64,000 bases of DNA from Rhodobium gokarnense (GCF_025961475.1 NZ_JAOQNS010000010.1:154743-218742); one strand, 5' to 3'; positions 24,485 through 33,000 are shown, counted from the stretch's first letter. The notes: generated by a model not told the origin, from the sequence alone. Translations and numbers: made by a program.

Positions 24485-25386
24485 CCTTCGAATGGATGAA
24501 GATCCCCTTCGCCCTCCTGACGCTCTTCATCGTCGTCAATTACGGGCTGCTCTTGACCGCCTTGATGCAGAAGATCGCGGCCCGGGTCGGCGGGCGCCAC
24601 GGCATCCCGATCTACCAGAACTACATCGACCTTCTGAAGAACTACGCGCTGAGGAGCGCCATCACCCACGGCTTCATGTTCTATCTCGGCCCGGTGTTCC
24701 GGCTGACCGGCGGCGTCGGCCTGCTTCTCTTCGTGCCGATCATCTACGGCTCGCCGATGTTCTCCAACATGTCGTTCGCCGGCGATCTGATCCTTGCGCT
24801 CTATTTCATCTTCTTCGGCTCGCTCGGCATGGCGCTCGGCGCCGGCGAGAGCGGCCATCCCTATTCGGCGATCGGCGTCACCAGAGGCCTCTCGCAAGTC
24901 ACCATGGCCGAACTGCCGCTGGCACTCGCGGTCTTTGCCGTTGCCGTTCAGTACCAGACGCTGTCGATCACCGAGATCGTCGCGGCCCAGCAGGGCGGGT
25001 TCCTGCACTGGACGCTCTTCACCAATCCGCTGGCGGTGATCGCCGCCATGCTCTCCTTCCTCGGCTCCATGATGCGCCCGCCCTTCGACGTGGTGCTGGC
25101 GCCGCAGGAAATCCCGATCGGGCCGCCGACCGAATACCACTCGGCCTATCTGGCGCTGATGCAGACCAACCGGGTGATCTTCCCGATCGCCAAGATCGTC
25201 ATCTTCATGAACCTCTTTTTCGGCGGCGCGTCGAACTGGCCGGTCTTCTTCGTCAAGGTCTTCGCGATCTACATGGTCTCGGTGCTGGTCGGCGTCGTCT
25301 TTCCGCGCTTCCGGGTCGAGCAGTCGATCCGCTGGTTCATGGTCTGGGCCGTGCCGATCGGCATCGCCGCCATTCTCATCGTCTGA
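24481..25386 (+). CDS. Complex I subunit 1 (NuoH/MbhM-like)
   Basis: 301 aa with about eight membrane helices. It follows the NuoH/EchB pattern: LLLTALMQKIAARVGGRHGIPIYQNYIDLLKNYALRS, then SMMRPPFDVVLAPQEIPIGPPTEYHSAYLALMQ (the loop contacting the quinone or substrate cavity in complex I), then FPRFRVEQSIRWF. It connects the membrane arm to the NuoB/NuoD-like module. It overlaps the fused antiporter subunit by 4 bp. Confidence 0.9.
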   Translation: MTFEWMKIPFALLTLFIVVNYGLLLTALMQKIAARVGGRHGIPIYQNYIDLLKNYALRSAITHGFMFYLGPVFRLTGGVGLLLFVPIIYGSPMFSNMSFAGDLILALYFIFFGSLGMALGAGESGHPYSAIGVTRGLSQVTMAELPLALAVFAVAVQYQTLSITEIVAAQQGGFLHWTLFTNPLAVIAAMLSFLGSMMRPPFDVVLAPQEIPIGPPTEYHSAYLALMQTNRVIFPIAKIVIFMNLFFGGASNWPVFFVKVFAIYMVSVLVGVVFPRFRVEQSIRWFMVWAVPIGIAAILIV

Positions 25387-25396
25387 GGGGACAACG

Positions 25397-26098
25397 ATGG
25401 AAGCCTTCGTCAAACCGGGCGAGAAGAACCGCCTGAAGGAGCGGCCCGAGCGGCCCGCCAAGGAAGAGCTGCAGCCGCGTGTGGTGACGACGCCGGACGG
25501 CCAGGAGATCACCGTCGAGCCGCTGAAGGACTACTATTGCGAGGCGCCGCCGAAGGTCCATCCGCCGGCCTATTTCAAGATCGTTGAAGACCTCTTCAAC
25601 TGGGCGCGGGCGGAATCCATCTGGATCCTCGGCTTCGGCACCGGCTGCGGGGCCATCGAGATGCGGCCGCTGATGACGCCGCGCTTCGATGCCTATCGCT
25701 ACGGCATCCAGTGGCGGCCGACGCCGCGCCAGGCCAACCTCTTCGTCATCTCCGGCTATCTCTCGGTGAAGACCCTGAAGCGCGCGATCCGCTCCTACGA
25801 GCAGATGCAGAACCCGAAATACGTCGTTGGCCTCGGCTCCTGCACCATCAATGGCGGCATGTACTGGGACAGCTACAACACCATCAAGCGGCTCGACCGC
25901 TACCTGCCGGTCGACCTCTACATCACCGGCTGCATGCCGCGGCCGGAGGCGCTGCTCGCCGGCTTCCTGGAATTGAAGAAGATCATCAAGGCCGGCAAGG
26001 GCGAGGGCGCCAACCGCTATGCGGAGAACTTCGCCTGGTACAAGGCCAACCAGAAGCAGGTGATCCACGACTGGGACATGCCGGACTATAGCTGGTAA
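25397..26098 (+). CDS. NuoB/MbhJ-like Fe-S subunit with altered cluster motif
   Basis: 233 aa. The core (about 70-195) aligns with NuoB: ILGFGTGCGAIEM, TPRQANLFVISGYLSVKTLKR, VGLGSCTINGGMY and VDLYITGCMPRPEALL. NuoB holds the N2 [4Fe-4S] cluster with two adjacent Cys plus two more. Here C84, C149 and C179 are kept, but the second of the adjacent pair is Gly85 (CG in place of CC). It also lacks the CxxC form of hydrogenase small subunits. The cluster is therefore either three-Cys ligated with an open site or uses another residue. The N-terminal 50 residues are a charged extension. Confidence 0.85.
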   Translation: MEAFVKPGEKNRLKERPERPAKEELQPRVVTTPDGQEITVEPLKDYYCEAPPKVHPPAYFKIVEDLFNWARAESIWILGFGTGCGAIEMRPLMTPRFDAYRYGIQWRPTPRQANLFVISGYLSVKTLKRAIRSYEQMQNPKYVVGLGSCTINGGMYWDSYNTIKRLDRYLPVDLYITGCMPRPEALLAGFLELKKIIKAGKGEGANRYAENFAWYKANQKQVIHDWDMPDYSW

Positions 26099-26104
26099 CG
26101 CGCC

Positions 26105-26638
26105 ATGAAAGACCTCATCGACCGGCTGGGCACGCTTTTCACGCTCGGCGACATCACCGAAAAGCGCGACGACCTTGCCTTCGTCTCCGTCGCGCCGGAC
26201 CTCCTTCGCGCCGTCATCACCCATTTGCGTGACGTGGAGGGTTTTTCTCATCTGGTGCTTTTGACCGCCGTCGACTGGATCGAGGGCGGCCGGTTCCAGC
26301 TCACCTATCTGGTCAACAACCGCACAAAGGCCTGCGATATCGGCCTTCGCGTCTTCATCGACCGCGAGGAGGCGACGATGGCGGGCATCCACGACCTCTG
26401 GCCGACGGCGGCGACCTACCAGCGCGAACTGAAGGAGATGTTCGGCATCGACTTTCCGGGGAGCCCGCGCATCGACGAGGAGTTCATCCTGGAAGGCTGG
26501 ACCGACATCCCGCCCTACCGGCGCGACTTCGACACTAAGAAATACGCCGAGGAGACCTACTTCCATCGGCCGGGCCGGGAGACCTTCGATCCGGCGACGC
26601 ACATGAAAGACAAACTCTATCCGGGCGAGGCCTCCTGA
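26105..26638 (+). CDS. NuoC-like (30 kDa) subunit
   Basis: 177 aa. It follows the NuoC/MbhK pattern: HLRDVEGFSHLVLLTAVDWIEGGRFQLTYLVNNRT, then DLWPTAATYQRELKEMFGIDFPGSPRIDEEFILEGWTDIPPYRRDFD (the E-x-EMFGI-F-G-P...PLRKDF signature). It is the hydrophilic scaffold that binds the NuoD-like large subunit, whose gene begins 2 bp downstream. It lies 6 bp after the NuoB-like gene. Confidence 0.88.
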   Translation: MKDLIDRLGTLFTLGDITEKRDDLAFVSVAPDLLRAVITHLRDVEGFSHLVLLTAVDWIEGGRFQLTYLVNNRTKACDIGLRVFIDREEATMAGIHDLWPTAATYQRELKEMFGIDFPGSPRIDEEFILEGWTDIPPYRRDFDTKKYAEETYFHRPGRETFDPATHMKDKLYPGEAS

Positions 26639-26639
26639 G

Positions 26640-27818
26640 ATGGCGCTTTTCGAACTCGACCGCAGCCAATATCCGGAAACGAGAGCCGACGGCAGTCTCG
26701 ACATCGACCTTACCTCCGGCAAATACCTGAAGCTCTGGCAGGGGCCGCAGCACCCCGGCATCACCGGCAATATGTCGGTGGAGCTGACCGTGTGCGGCGA
26801 CGAGGTCGTCGAGGGGCGGACCCATGTGGGCTATCTGCATCGCGGCTTCGAGAAACTCATGGAGCGGCGCACCTTCATCCAGTGCTTCCCGATCGTCTGC
26901 CGCATCTGCGTGCCGGAGCCGGACTTCAACGAATATTGCTACGCTGCGGCCGTCGAGGAACTGGCGGGCCTGGAAGTGCCGGAACGGGCGCACTGGATCC
27001 GCACGCTGATCCTGGAGATGGGCCGCATCAACAGCTACATGATGTATCTCGGCGGTCAGGCCGGCGCCTTCGGCATGGGCGTCATCGGCCAGTGGGCGAC
27101 CTATGTCCGCGACCTGATGCTCGACCGGTTCGAGGAAATGACCGGGGCGCGCATCTACCACATGTTCATCCTGCCCGGCGGCGTCCGCGACGGCCTGCCG
27201 GAAGGCTTTGCAGTGCGCATGGAGGAAACGCTTCAAGAGGTCGAACGGGCCCTGAAAGACATCAACGACGTGATGTACTGCAATGCCGTCTTCAAGAAGC
27301 GCACGGTCGGGGTCGGCGTCATAGAGCCGGAGATGATCGAGCCCTACGGCGTCACCGGCCCGAACGCGCGGGCGGCGGGCGTTGCCAAGGACGTGCGCAA
27401 GGACCAGCCCTATCTGGTCTATCCGGAACTCGACTTCGAGCCGGTCGTCGGAAAAGTCTCCGACATCTACACGAGGGCCGACGTCCGCCGCCGCGACGTC
27501 CACGTCTCCATCGACCTGATCCGGCAGATTCTTTCAAAAATGCCGAAGGACGGGCCGGTGATGTCGAGGCTCCCGAACGTCCTCAACTGGAAGATCCCGC
27601 AAGGCGAGACCTATATCCGCGGCGAGTGCTCGCGCGGCGAATACGGCTACTATCTCGTCACCGACGGCTCCGGCTATCCGCGCCGGGTCAATGTGCGCGG
27701 GCCGTCCTACACCCACGCGATGGCCTTGCTCGAAAAGCTGATCGTCAACGCCAACATTTCCGACGTCGCCGGGCTGATGGTGTCGCTGCACACCTATCCG
27801 CCAGAAATCGAGCGCTAG
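26640..27818 (+). CDS. NuoD/MbhL-like large subunit, N-terminal CxxC kept, NiFe site lost
   Basis: 392 aa, homologous to NuoD and to the large subunit of group 4 NiFe hydrogenases. It has WQGPQHPGITGNMSVELTVCGDEV, GYLHRGFEKLMERRTFIQCFPIVCRIC, LEMGRINSYMMYLGGQAGAFG and RGECSRGEYGYYLVTDGSGYPRRVNVRGPSYTH. In hydrogenases two CxxC pairs bind NiFe. Here the N-terminal pair C87-x2-C90 remains, but the C-terminal DPCxxC is replaced by SLHTYPPEIER. NiFe chemistry is thus very unlikely. The retained pair makes it unlike ordinary NuoD, recalling Mbx/Mbs-type catalytic subunits. Confidence 0.87.
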   Translation: MALFELDRSQYPETRADGSLDIDLTSGKYLKLWQGPQHPGITGNMSVELTVCGDEVVEGRTHVGYLHRGFEKLMERRTFIQCFPIVCRICVPEPDFNEYCYAAAVEELAGLEVPERAHWIRTLILEMGRINSYMMYLGGQAGAFGMGVIGQWATYVRDLMLDRFEEMTGARIYHMFILPGGVRDGLPEGFAVRMEETLQEVERALKDINDVMYCNAVFKKRTVGVGVIEPEMIEPYGVTGPNARAAGVAKDVRKDQPYLVYPELDFEPVVGKVSDIYTRADVRRRDVHVSIDLIRQILSKMPKDGPVMSRLPNVLNWKIPQGETYIRGECSRGEYGYYLVTDGSGYPRRVNVRGPSYTHAMALLEKLIVNANISDVAGLMVSLHTYPPEIER

Positions 27819-27829
27819 GGGAGGGCAAC

Positions 27830-29629
27830 ATGACCGTTCAGGACGTCCTTTCCCCCTTCACCGCCTGGAAGAACCTCTTTCGCGATCCGGTCACCGTGCG
27901 CGATCCCCTGACCGAGCGGCCGGGGGCGGCGCGCTATCGCGGCTTTCACAAGAACGACGTTGCGGAGTGCATCGGCTGCGGCACCTGCGAGGCGATCTGC
28001 CAGAACGCGGCCATCGACATGGTGCCGGTCGAGGGCATCGAGACGAAAGAGGGCGATTCCGGCCTCAGGCCGCAGATCGACTATGGCCGCTGCTGCTGGT
28101 GCGCGCTCTGTGTCGACGTCTGCATGACCGGCTCGCTGACCATGTCGAACGAATATACCTGGATCGACAGCGACCCGGACGCGTTCCGCTTCGTCCCGGG
28201 CGTGGACCACAAGTCCTGGGACGACGCAGACCTCGGTTATCACCGGCCGGACGGCCATCGGCTGACGCCGCCGGAGCGCATCGTCATGCGCGAGATGGAC
28301 CCGGAGCGGCGGATCGGGAACTTCGAGGAGATCGTCGACGGCTATTCGGTAGATGAGGCACGGGCGGAGGCGGAGCGCTGCGTCGCCTGCGGGCTCTGCG
28401 TTGCCACCTGCCCGGCGCACATGTCGATCCCGGACTATATCGCCACCATCCGCGAGGGCGACTACGAGGCGGGGCTGAAGCTTCTTTACGAGACCAACCC
28501 GTTCAGCCAGGTCTGCGGCCGGGTCTGCACCCACAAATGCGAGACCGTCTGCGCCGTCCACCACGAGGGCGATCCGATCGCCATCCGCTGGCTGAAGCGC
28601 CACGTCACCGACCACGTCGACCGCGACCGCTTTGTGGACATCATCGGCCGGCCGGCGGGCGAGACCGGCCACAAGGTGGCCATCGTCGGCGCCGGCCCGG
28701 CGGGGCTCACGGCGGCCTTCGACCTTGCCCGCATGGGTCATGCGGTCACCGTCTTCGAAGCGCGCAAGCACCCCGGCGGCATGACCCGCTACGGCATCCC
28801 GGAATACCGGCTGCCCTATGACGCGCTCGATGCCGATGTGGATGTGATCCGGGCGATGGGCGTTACGATCGAATGCGACACGCCGATCGGCGACAAGGTC
28901 ACGATGGCGACGCTTGAAAAGGACTTCGACACGGTGCTCGTCGCCATCGGCCTCCATCTCGGCCGTTCGACCCGCATTCCGGGCTCCGACCGTCCGAAGG
29001 TCGCCAAGGCCGTCGACCTCCTGCGCGCCATCACCGACGGCGAGACCATCGACGTGCCGAAGACCGCCGTCGTCATCGGCGGCGGCAACGTCGCCATGGA
29101 CATCGCCCGCAGCCTCGCCCGGCTGCAGAAGCAGACCTATGGCGAAGTCGGCATGACGGTGACGGCGCTGGAGGACTTTTCGCACTTCCTCGCCGATCCG
29201 GAGGAGGTGAAGGAATCCTTCGAAGAGGGGATCGAGATTTTTGACGCCCGCGGCCCGCAAGAGGTGCTGGTCGACGAGGCCGGCAACGTCACGGGCCTGA
29301 AGACCTGGAAGGTCGTTTCCATCTTCGACGACAAGGGCCGCTTCGCACCGACCTATGACGAGGGCGACGAGCGCATCCACGCTGGCGAGATGGTGATCGA
29401 GGCCATCGGCCAGGCGGCGGACGTCGCGCTCCTCGGCGAAGACCTCACCGAAAAGCTGGAATGGAACCGCGGCCGCATCGCCGTCGATGCCGACGGGCGG
29501 ACCTCCGAGCCGTGGCTGTGGGCCGCCGGCGACTGCGTCAACGGCCCGGACGTCGTCCACGCCGTTGCCGACGGCCACCGGGTGGCGGCGAGCATGGATG
29601 CGGTCCTCAAGGCAAAGGAGCTGTCGTGA
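27830..29629 (+). CDS. Ferredoxin / GltD-like FAD NAD(P)H oxidoreductase fusion
   Basis: 599 aa from the ATG at 27830 behind GGGGAGGG. The N-terminal NuoI-like ferredoxin domain has two CxxCxxCxxxC motifs (C47-C57 and C88-C98). The GltD/NfnL-type region follows, with Cys clusters at C184-C194 and C229-C241, an FAD site VAIVGAGPAGLTAAFDLARMGHAVTVFEA (about 283-311), a second nucleotide site VVIGGGNVAMDIARS and a terminal FAD motif WAAGDCVNGPDVV. It takes the place of NuoI plus NuoEFG as electron-input module. It probably moves electrons between NAD(P)H and the NuoB/D-like subunits through four Fe-S clusters. Direction is unknown. Confidence 0.88.
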   Translation: MTVQDVLSPFTAWKNLFRDPVTVRDPLTERPGAARYRGFHKNDVAECIGCGTCEAICQNAAIDMVPVEGIETKEGDSGLRPQIDYGRCCWCALCVDVCMTGSLTMSNEYTWIDSDPDAFRFVPGVDHKSWDDADLGYHRPDGHRLTPPERIVMREMDPERRIGNFEEIVDGYSVDEARAEAERCVACGLCVATCPAHMSIPDYIATIREGDYEAGLKLLYETNPFSQVCGRVCTHKCETVCAVHHEGDPIAIRWLKRHVTDHVDRDRFVDIIGRPAGETGHKVAIVGAGPAGLTAAFDLARMGHAVTVFEARKHPGGMTRYGIPEYRLPYDALDADVDVIRAMGVTIECDTPIGDKVTMATLEKDFDTVLVAIGLHLGRSTRIPGSDRPKVAKAVDLLRAITDGETIDVPKTAVVIGGGNVAMDIARSLARLQKQTYGEVGMTVTALEDFSHFLADPEEVKESFEEGIEIFDARGPQEVLVDEAGNVTGLKTWKVVSIFDDKGRFAPTYDEGDERIHAGEMVIEAIGQAADVALLGEDLTEKLEWNRGRIAVDADGRTSEPWLWAAGDCVNGPDVVHAVADGHRVAASMDAVLKAKELS

Positions 29630-30126
29630 TGCCGGAAGGACGCGGCTACCAGCGGCTGAAGCCGCTCACCAACCTCAAGGACATCCTCGACGTGGCGACG
29701 GAGTTCGAGCGCACGGCGCGGGATTTCTACAAGGACCTCGTTCCGAAGGTCTCCAAGAACATCCGCTATCTGGTGGAGGAACTGGCCGAAGAGGAGCAGG
29801 AGCATTTTGATCTCTTTGCGGACCTCGCCAAACGCGACGACCTCGGCGACCTCGTCAGGCAAGAGATCGAGCGGCCGGCGAGCGACCGGAAATTCTCCGA
29901 CTGCGTGCACCTTCCCGACCTCGGCGAGAAGCCGGACGACCAGGCGGTGCTGCAATACGCGCTCATGCGCGAGCATGCGGCGATGGAGCAGTACACGGTG
30001 CTGGCGGACCGCACGCCGCCGGGGCCGGTGCACGACCTTTTCCGGTTCCTCGCCAACGAAGAGACCAAGCACAAGAACGAGCTTGAGGCGATCTATTACG
30101 AGATCGTCCACAGCGGCGGGGTGTGA
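29629..30126 (+). CDS. Ferritin-like / rubrerythrin-type di-iron protein
   Basis: 165 aa, mostly helical. Candidate di-iron ligands are EFERTARDFY, EELAEEEQEHFDLF, REHAAMEQYTVL and ANEETKHKNELE, i.e. two ExxH-like pairs (EQEH and EETKH) as in rubrerythrin and ferritin-like domains. There is no rubredoxin domain. The start overlaps the preceding flavoprotein stop by 1 bp, so it belongs to the operon. It could be a peroxide or oxygen reductase partner, an iron donor for the Fe-S subunits or a protective protein. This gene is not part of complex I or Mrp operons generally. Confidence 0.78.
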   Translation: MPEGRGYQRLKPLTNLKDILDVATEFERTARDFYKDLVPKVSKNIRYLVEELAEEEQEHFDLFADLAKRDDLGDLVRQEIERPASDRKFSDCVHLPDLGEKPDDQAVLQYALMREHAAMEQYTVLADRTPPGPVHDLFRFLANEETKHKNELEAIYYEIVHSGGV

Positions 30127-30135
30127 GCCGAAGCC

Positions 30136-31077
30136 TCAGATATCCCCGAGCGCGTCGTGGAGGTCCTCGACCTCTTCCAGATGCTTCCGCGCCTTGCCGC
30201 CGAGCGCCTCGCCGACCTGTGTGACGAGGTAATTCAACAGGCTGATGCCGGCGGCGTAGGAATCGAACATGCCGGCGCCGCGGTTCTGGCAGCGCAGCGT
30301 GATGTCGGCCGGCAGTTCCGTGCCGGGTGCCGTCTTGTCGGTGATCAGGACGGTCGGGATACCGCGCGCCGATAGCAGCGCCAGGATGCCGGAGAGCATG
30401 CGCGGCCAGCGCCGGAACCCGACCACCAGCACCAGATCGTTTTTGCCGATGCCGGCCATGTCCTCGGCGAGGTCGAAGGCCTGGCTCGGCATCTGGCGGA
30501 TGCCGCCGCGCACGTTGAGGAGGAGCCCGCGGGCGTAGTGGGCGAGGGCGAAGCTGTTCCTGAACCCGACGACCCAGACCGTTTGCGCCGTCGCCAGCCG
30601 TTCCACGGCGGCGGCGATGTCGGCCTCTGACAAGAAGGAGCGGGTGGCGCTCAGATTGTCGATGTCGCGTTGGAAATGGTCGGCGAGCGCCGAGGCCGGT
30701 TCCGGGCGCGCTTCCGGCTCCTTCGCGGCGTGGCTGTCGTCGTAGAGCGGAGAGCCCCAGTGCGGCGTCTCGCGGGCCTCGATGCGGGCCGCTTCGTAGC
30801 TGTCGTAGCCGAGCCGGCGAAAGAAGCGCGCCGCGGTCGCCTTGGAAACGTCCGCCATGCGGGCGAGCTCGGCGGCGGAATAGCTGGCAAAGCTGCCGCG
30901 GCATTCCAGCACGGCGTCGGCGAGGCGCTTCTGGGTGTCGGGCAGCTCCGAATAGACGTCGAAGATGCGGTAGTCGATGCGCCGCGGCGGGCCGACGTCT
31001 CTGTTTTCCTGTGCCCGTGAGGGGCCCTCTGAAACCATCGTTTCTTTTGCCTTTGACTCATGGAACGTTTGCGTCAT
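30136..31077 (-). CDS. RpiR/MurR-family transcriptional regulator
   Basis: 313 aa from the ATG at 31077; an in-frame ATG at 31038 is also possible because neither has a strong ribosome-binding site. The N-terminal HTH_6 domain (YSELPDTQKRLADAVLE, YSAAELARMADVSKATAARFFRRLGYDSYEAAR) is followed by a SIS domain (VWVVGFRNSFALAHYARGLL, KNDLVLVVGFRRWPRMLSGILALLSARGIPTVLITD). It is divergent from the carbamoylase/ABC operon (gap 74 bp), which it probably regulates. It ends 9 bp from the convergent ferritin-like gene. Confidence 0.88.
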   Translation of the reverse strand: MTQTFHESKAKETMVSEGPSRAQENRDVGPPRRIDYRIFDVYSELPDTQKRLADAVLECRGSFASYSAAELARMADVSKATAARFFRRLGYDSYEAARIEARETPHWGSPLYDDSHAAKEPEARPEPASALADHFQRDIDNLSATRSFLSEADIAAAVERLATAQTVWVVGFRNSFALAHYARGLLLNVRGGIRQMPSQAFDLAEDMAGIGKNDLVLVVGFRRWPRMLSGILALLSARGIPTVLITDKTAPGTELPADITLRCQNRGAGMFDSYAAGISLLNYLVTQVGEALGGKARKHLEEVEDLHDALGDI

Positions 31078-31151
31078 ACAGTGCCCAAACGATGAGCGCA
31101 ATTTAATCTGTCTATAAATTGTGCACCAGCAATCACAGCCGGGGTTGAAGC

Positions 31152-32144
31152 TTGTCGAGGATCGTCCGCGTCGCCGCCGCCCAGATGGGCCCGGTCTCCA
31201 AGAATGACGCAAAGCAGAAGACGGTCGCAAGGATGGTCGCGCTGATGCGCGAGGCCCACGCCCTCGGCGCCGACCTCGTCGTCTTCCCGGAACTGGCGCT
31301 GACCGCCTTCTTCACCAAGTGGTACATCGCCGACGAGGCGGAGCTGGAAGCCACCTATTTCGAGACGGAGATGCCGGGCGACGTCACGCGGCCGCTGTTT
31401 GAGACGGCTGCGCAACTCGGCATCGGCTTCCACCTCGGCTATGCCGAGATCGCCCATGAGGGTGGCCGCAAACGGCGCTACAACACGGCGATCGTCGTCG
31501 ACCGCACCGGCCGCATCGTCCACAAATACCGCAAGGTGCACCTGCCGGGCCACGAGGACTACCGGCCGGACTACCCGATCCAGGACCTTGAGAAGATGTA
31601 TTTCGAGGTCGGCGACAAGGGGTTCCGCGCCTTCCGCCACGAGGGCGGCGTCTTCGGCGTCATCATCTGCAACGACCGGCGCTGGCCGGAGAGCTACCGC
31701 GTGCTCGGCCTGCAGGGCGCGGAGATGATCCTGTGCGGCTACAACACCTGCGTTCATAATCCGATGGCGCCGGAGCACGACCATCTCGCCAATTTCCACA
31801 ATCACCTGCCGATGCAGGCCGGCGCCTACCAGAACGGGACCTGGGTCGTCGGCGTTGCCAAGGCCGGCATCGAGGACGGCTGGGCAATGGTCGGCCAGAG
31901 CGCGATCATCTCGCCGACCGGCGAGGTCGTCGCCATGTGTTCCACCGACGGCGACGAGATCGCCTTTAGCCGCTGCGACCTCGACCTGACGCGGCGATCC
32001 AAGACCGCCGTCTTCGATTTCGCCCGCCACCGGCGGCCCGAACACTATGCGCTGATCACATCCACGGCCGGTGCCGTTGAGCCTCCGGACCCGGAGCCGG
32101 CGCCTGCCAACGAGAACCGGCCGCTGACGAAGCCGGACCTTTAA
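31152..32144 (+). CDS. N-carbamoyl-D-amino acid hydrolase-like nitrilase-superfamily amidase
   Basis: 330 aa, TTG start (TTG TCG AGG). It is a carbon-nitrogen hydrolase with catalytic triad E47 (VVFPELAL), K128 (KYRKVHLPG) and C173 (VIICNDRRWPE). The spacing and the NDRRWPE context match D-carbamoylases, which release D-amino acids from N-carbamoyl-D-amino acids (hydantoin pathway). Its own promoter region is shared with the RpiR gene. An amino acid ABC transporter follows 58 bp downstream, so the system likely imports and hydrolyses a carbamoyl or amide compound. No hydantoinase is nearby. Confidence 0.87.
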   Translation: MSRIVRVAAAQMGPVSKNDAKQKTVARMVALMREAHALGADLVVFPELALTAFFTKWYIADEAELEATYFETEMPGDVTRPLFETAAQLGIGFHLGYAEIAHEGGRKRRYNTAIVVDRTGRIVHKYRKVHLPGHEDYRPDYPIQDLEKMYFEVGDKGFRAFRHEGGVFGVIICNDRRWPESYRVLGLQGAEMILCGYNTCVHNPMAPEHDHLANFHNHLPMQAGAYQNGTWVVGVAKAGIEDGWAMVGQSAIISPTGEVVAMCSTDGDEIAFSRCDLDLTRRSKTAVFDFARHRRPEHYALITSTAGAVEPPDPEPAPANENRPLTKPDL

Positions 32145-32202
32145 GACCGGAGGACCGAGCCGGTCCTCTTATCGCCGAACGAACCACAGGAGAACCATCC
32201 GG

Positions 32203-32955
32203 ATGCTGAAGAACCTTCTATCCCGCTCCCGTACCGCCCTTGCCGCGGCCGCGCTTTCCGCGACGATGATCGGCGGCGCTGCGGCGGCCGACATCTCGGT
32301 CGCCACCGACACCGCCTTCGTGCCGTTCGAGTTCAGCAAGGACGGCGAATATGTCGGCTTCGACATCGACATGATCGACGAGCTGACCAAGCGCATCGGC
32401 ATCACCTACGAGCTGAAGCCGATGGACTTCAACGGCATCATCCCGGCGCTGCAGACCGGCAATATCGACATGGCGATCGCCGGCATGACCATCAAGGCGG
32501 AGCGCGAGAAGGCGATCGACTTCTCCCACCCCTACTACAACACCTCGGTGCTGATGATGGTCCGCTCCGAGACCAACGACATCAACGCGCCGGAAGACAT
32601 GAAGGGCAAGATCGTTGCCGTGAAGACCGGCACCACAAGCGTCGACATCGCCAAGAAGTTCGGCGCCGGCGAGATCAAGCAGTTCCCGAACATCGACGGC
32701 GCCTATCTGGAGGTCCGGTCCGGCAATGCCGACGTCACCCTCTACGACGCCCCGAACATCCTCTACTACATCAAGACCGCCGGCGGCGACGCCATGAAGG
32801 CGGTCGGGCCGGAGATGGAAGCCCAGACCTACGGCATGGCGTTCCCGGCCGGCAGCGAGCTGCGCGAGAAGTTCAACATCGCGCTCCTGGAGATCATCGA
32901 GGACGGCACCTACGCCACGATCTACAAGAAGTGGTTCGGCAAGGACCCTTCGTAA
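32203..32955 (+). CDS. Polar amino acid ABC transporter substrate-binding protein
   Basis: 250 aa with a signal peptide (SRTALAAAALSATMIGGAAAADI). The mature part is the SBP_bac_3 (GlnH) type: VATDTAFVPFEFSKDGEYVGFDIDMIDELTKRIGITYELKPMDFNGIIPALQTGNIDMAIAGMTIKAEREKAIDFSHPYY. Arg/Asp residues typical of amino-acid alpha-group binding are kept. A strong terminator lies just downstream, between this gene and the permease. Confidence 0.92.
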   Translation: MLKNLLSRSRTALAAAALSATMIGGAAAADISVATDTAFVPFEFSKDGEYVGFDIDMIDELTKRIGITYELKPMDFNGIIPALQTGNIDMAIAGMTIKAEREKAIDFSHPYYNTSVLMMVRSETNDINAPEDMKGKIVAVKTGTTSVDIAKKFGAGEIKQFPNIDGAYLEVRSGNADVTLYDAPNILYYIKTAGGDAMKAVGPEMEAQTYGMAFPAGSELREKFNIALLEIIEDGTYATIYKKWFGKDPS

Positions 32956-32966
32956 GGTAGCCTCGA

Positions 32967-33000
32967 CCGGCGGCGGTCCTTGCCGCCGCCGGCCTTTTTT
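32967..33000 (+). terminator. Rho-independent terminator between binding protein and permease genes
   Basis: A perfect 10-bp GC stem CCGGCGGCGG/CCGCCGCCGG (32967-32976 and 32983-32992), loop TCCTTG, then CC and TTTTTT. It probably acts as a partial terminator, giving more binding protein than membrane components, as known for other ABC operons. Confidence 0.85.

Noticed and set aside
21341..27818. Ordinary complex I or classical Mrp antiporter operon
   Set aside because: No NuoEFG, NuoA, NuoJ or NuoL genes and no MrpA; instead free-standing MbhD/E-like parts and NuoB/C/D with altered motifs.
26640..27818. NiFe hydrogenase large subunit
   Set aside because: The C-terminal DPCxxC needed for NiFe binding is absent, and no hydrogenase maturation genes are nearby.
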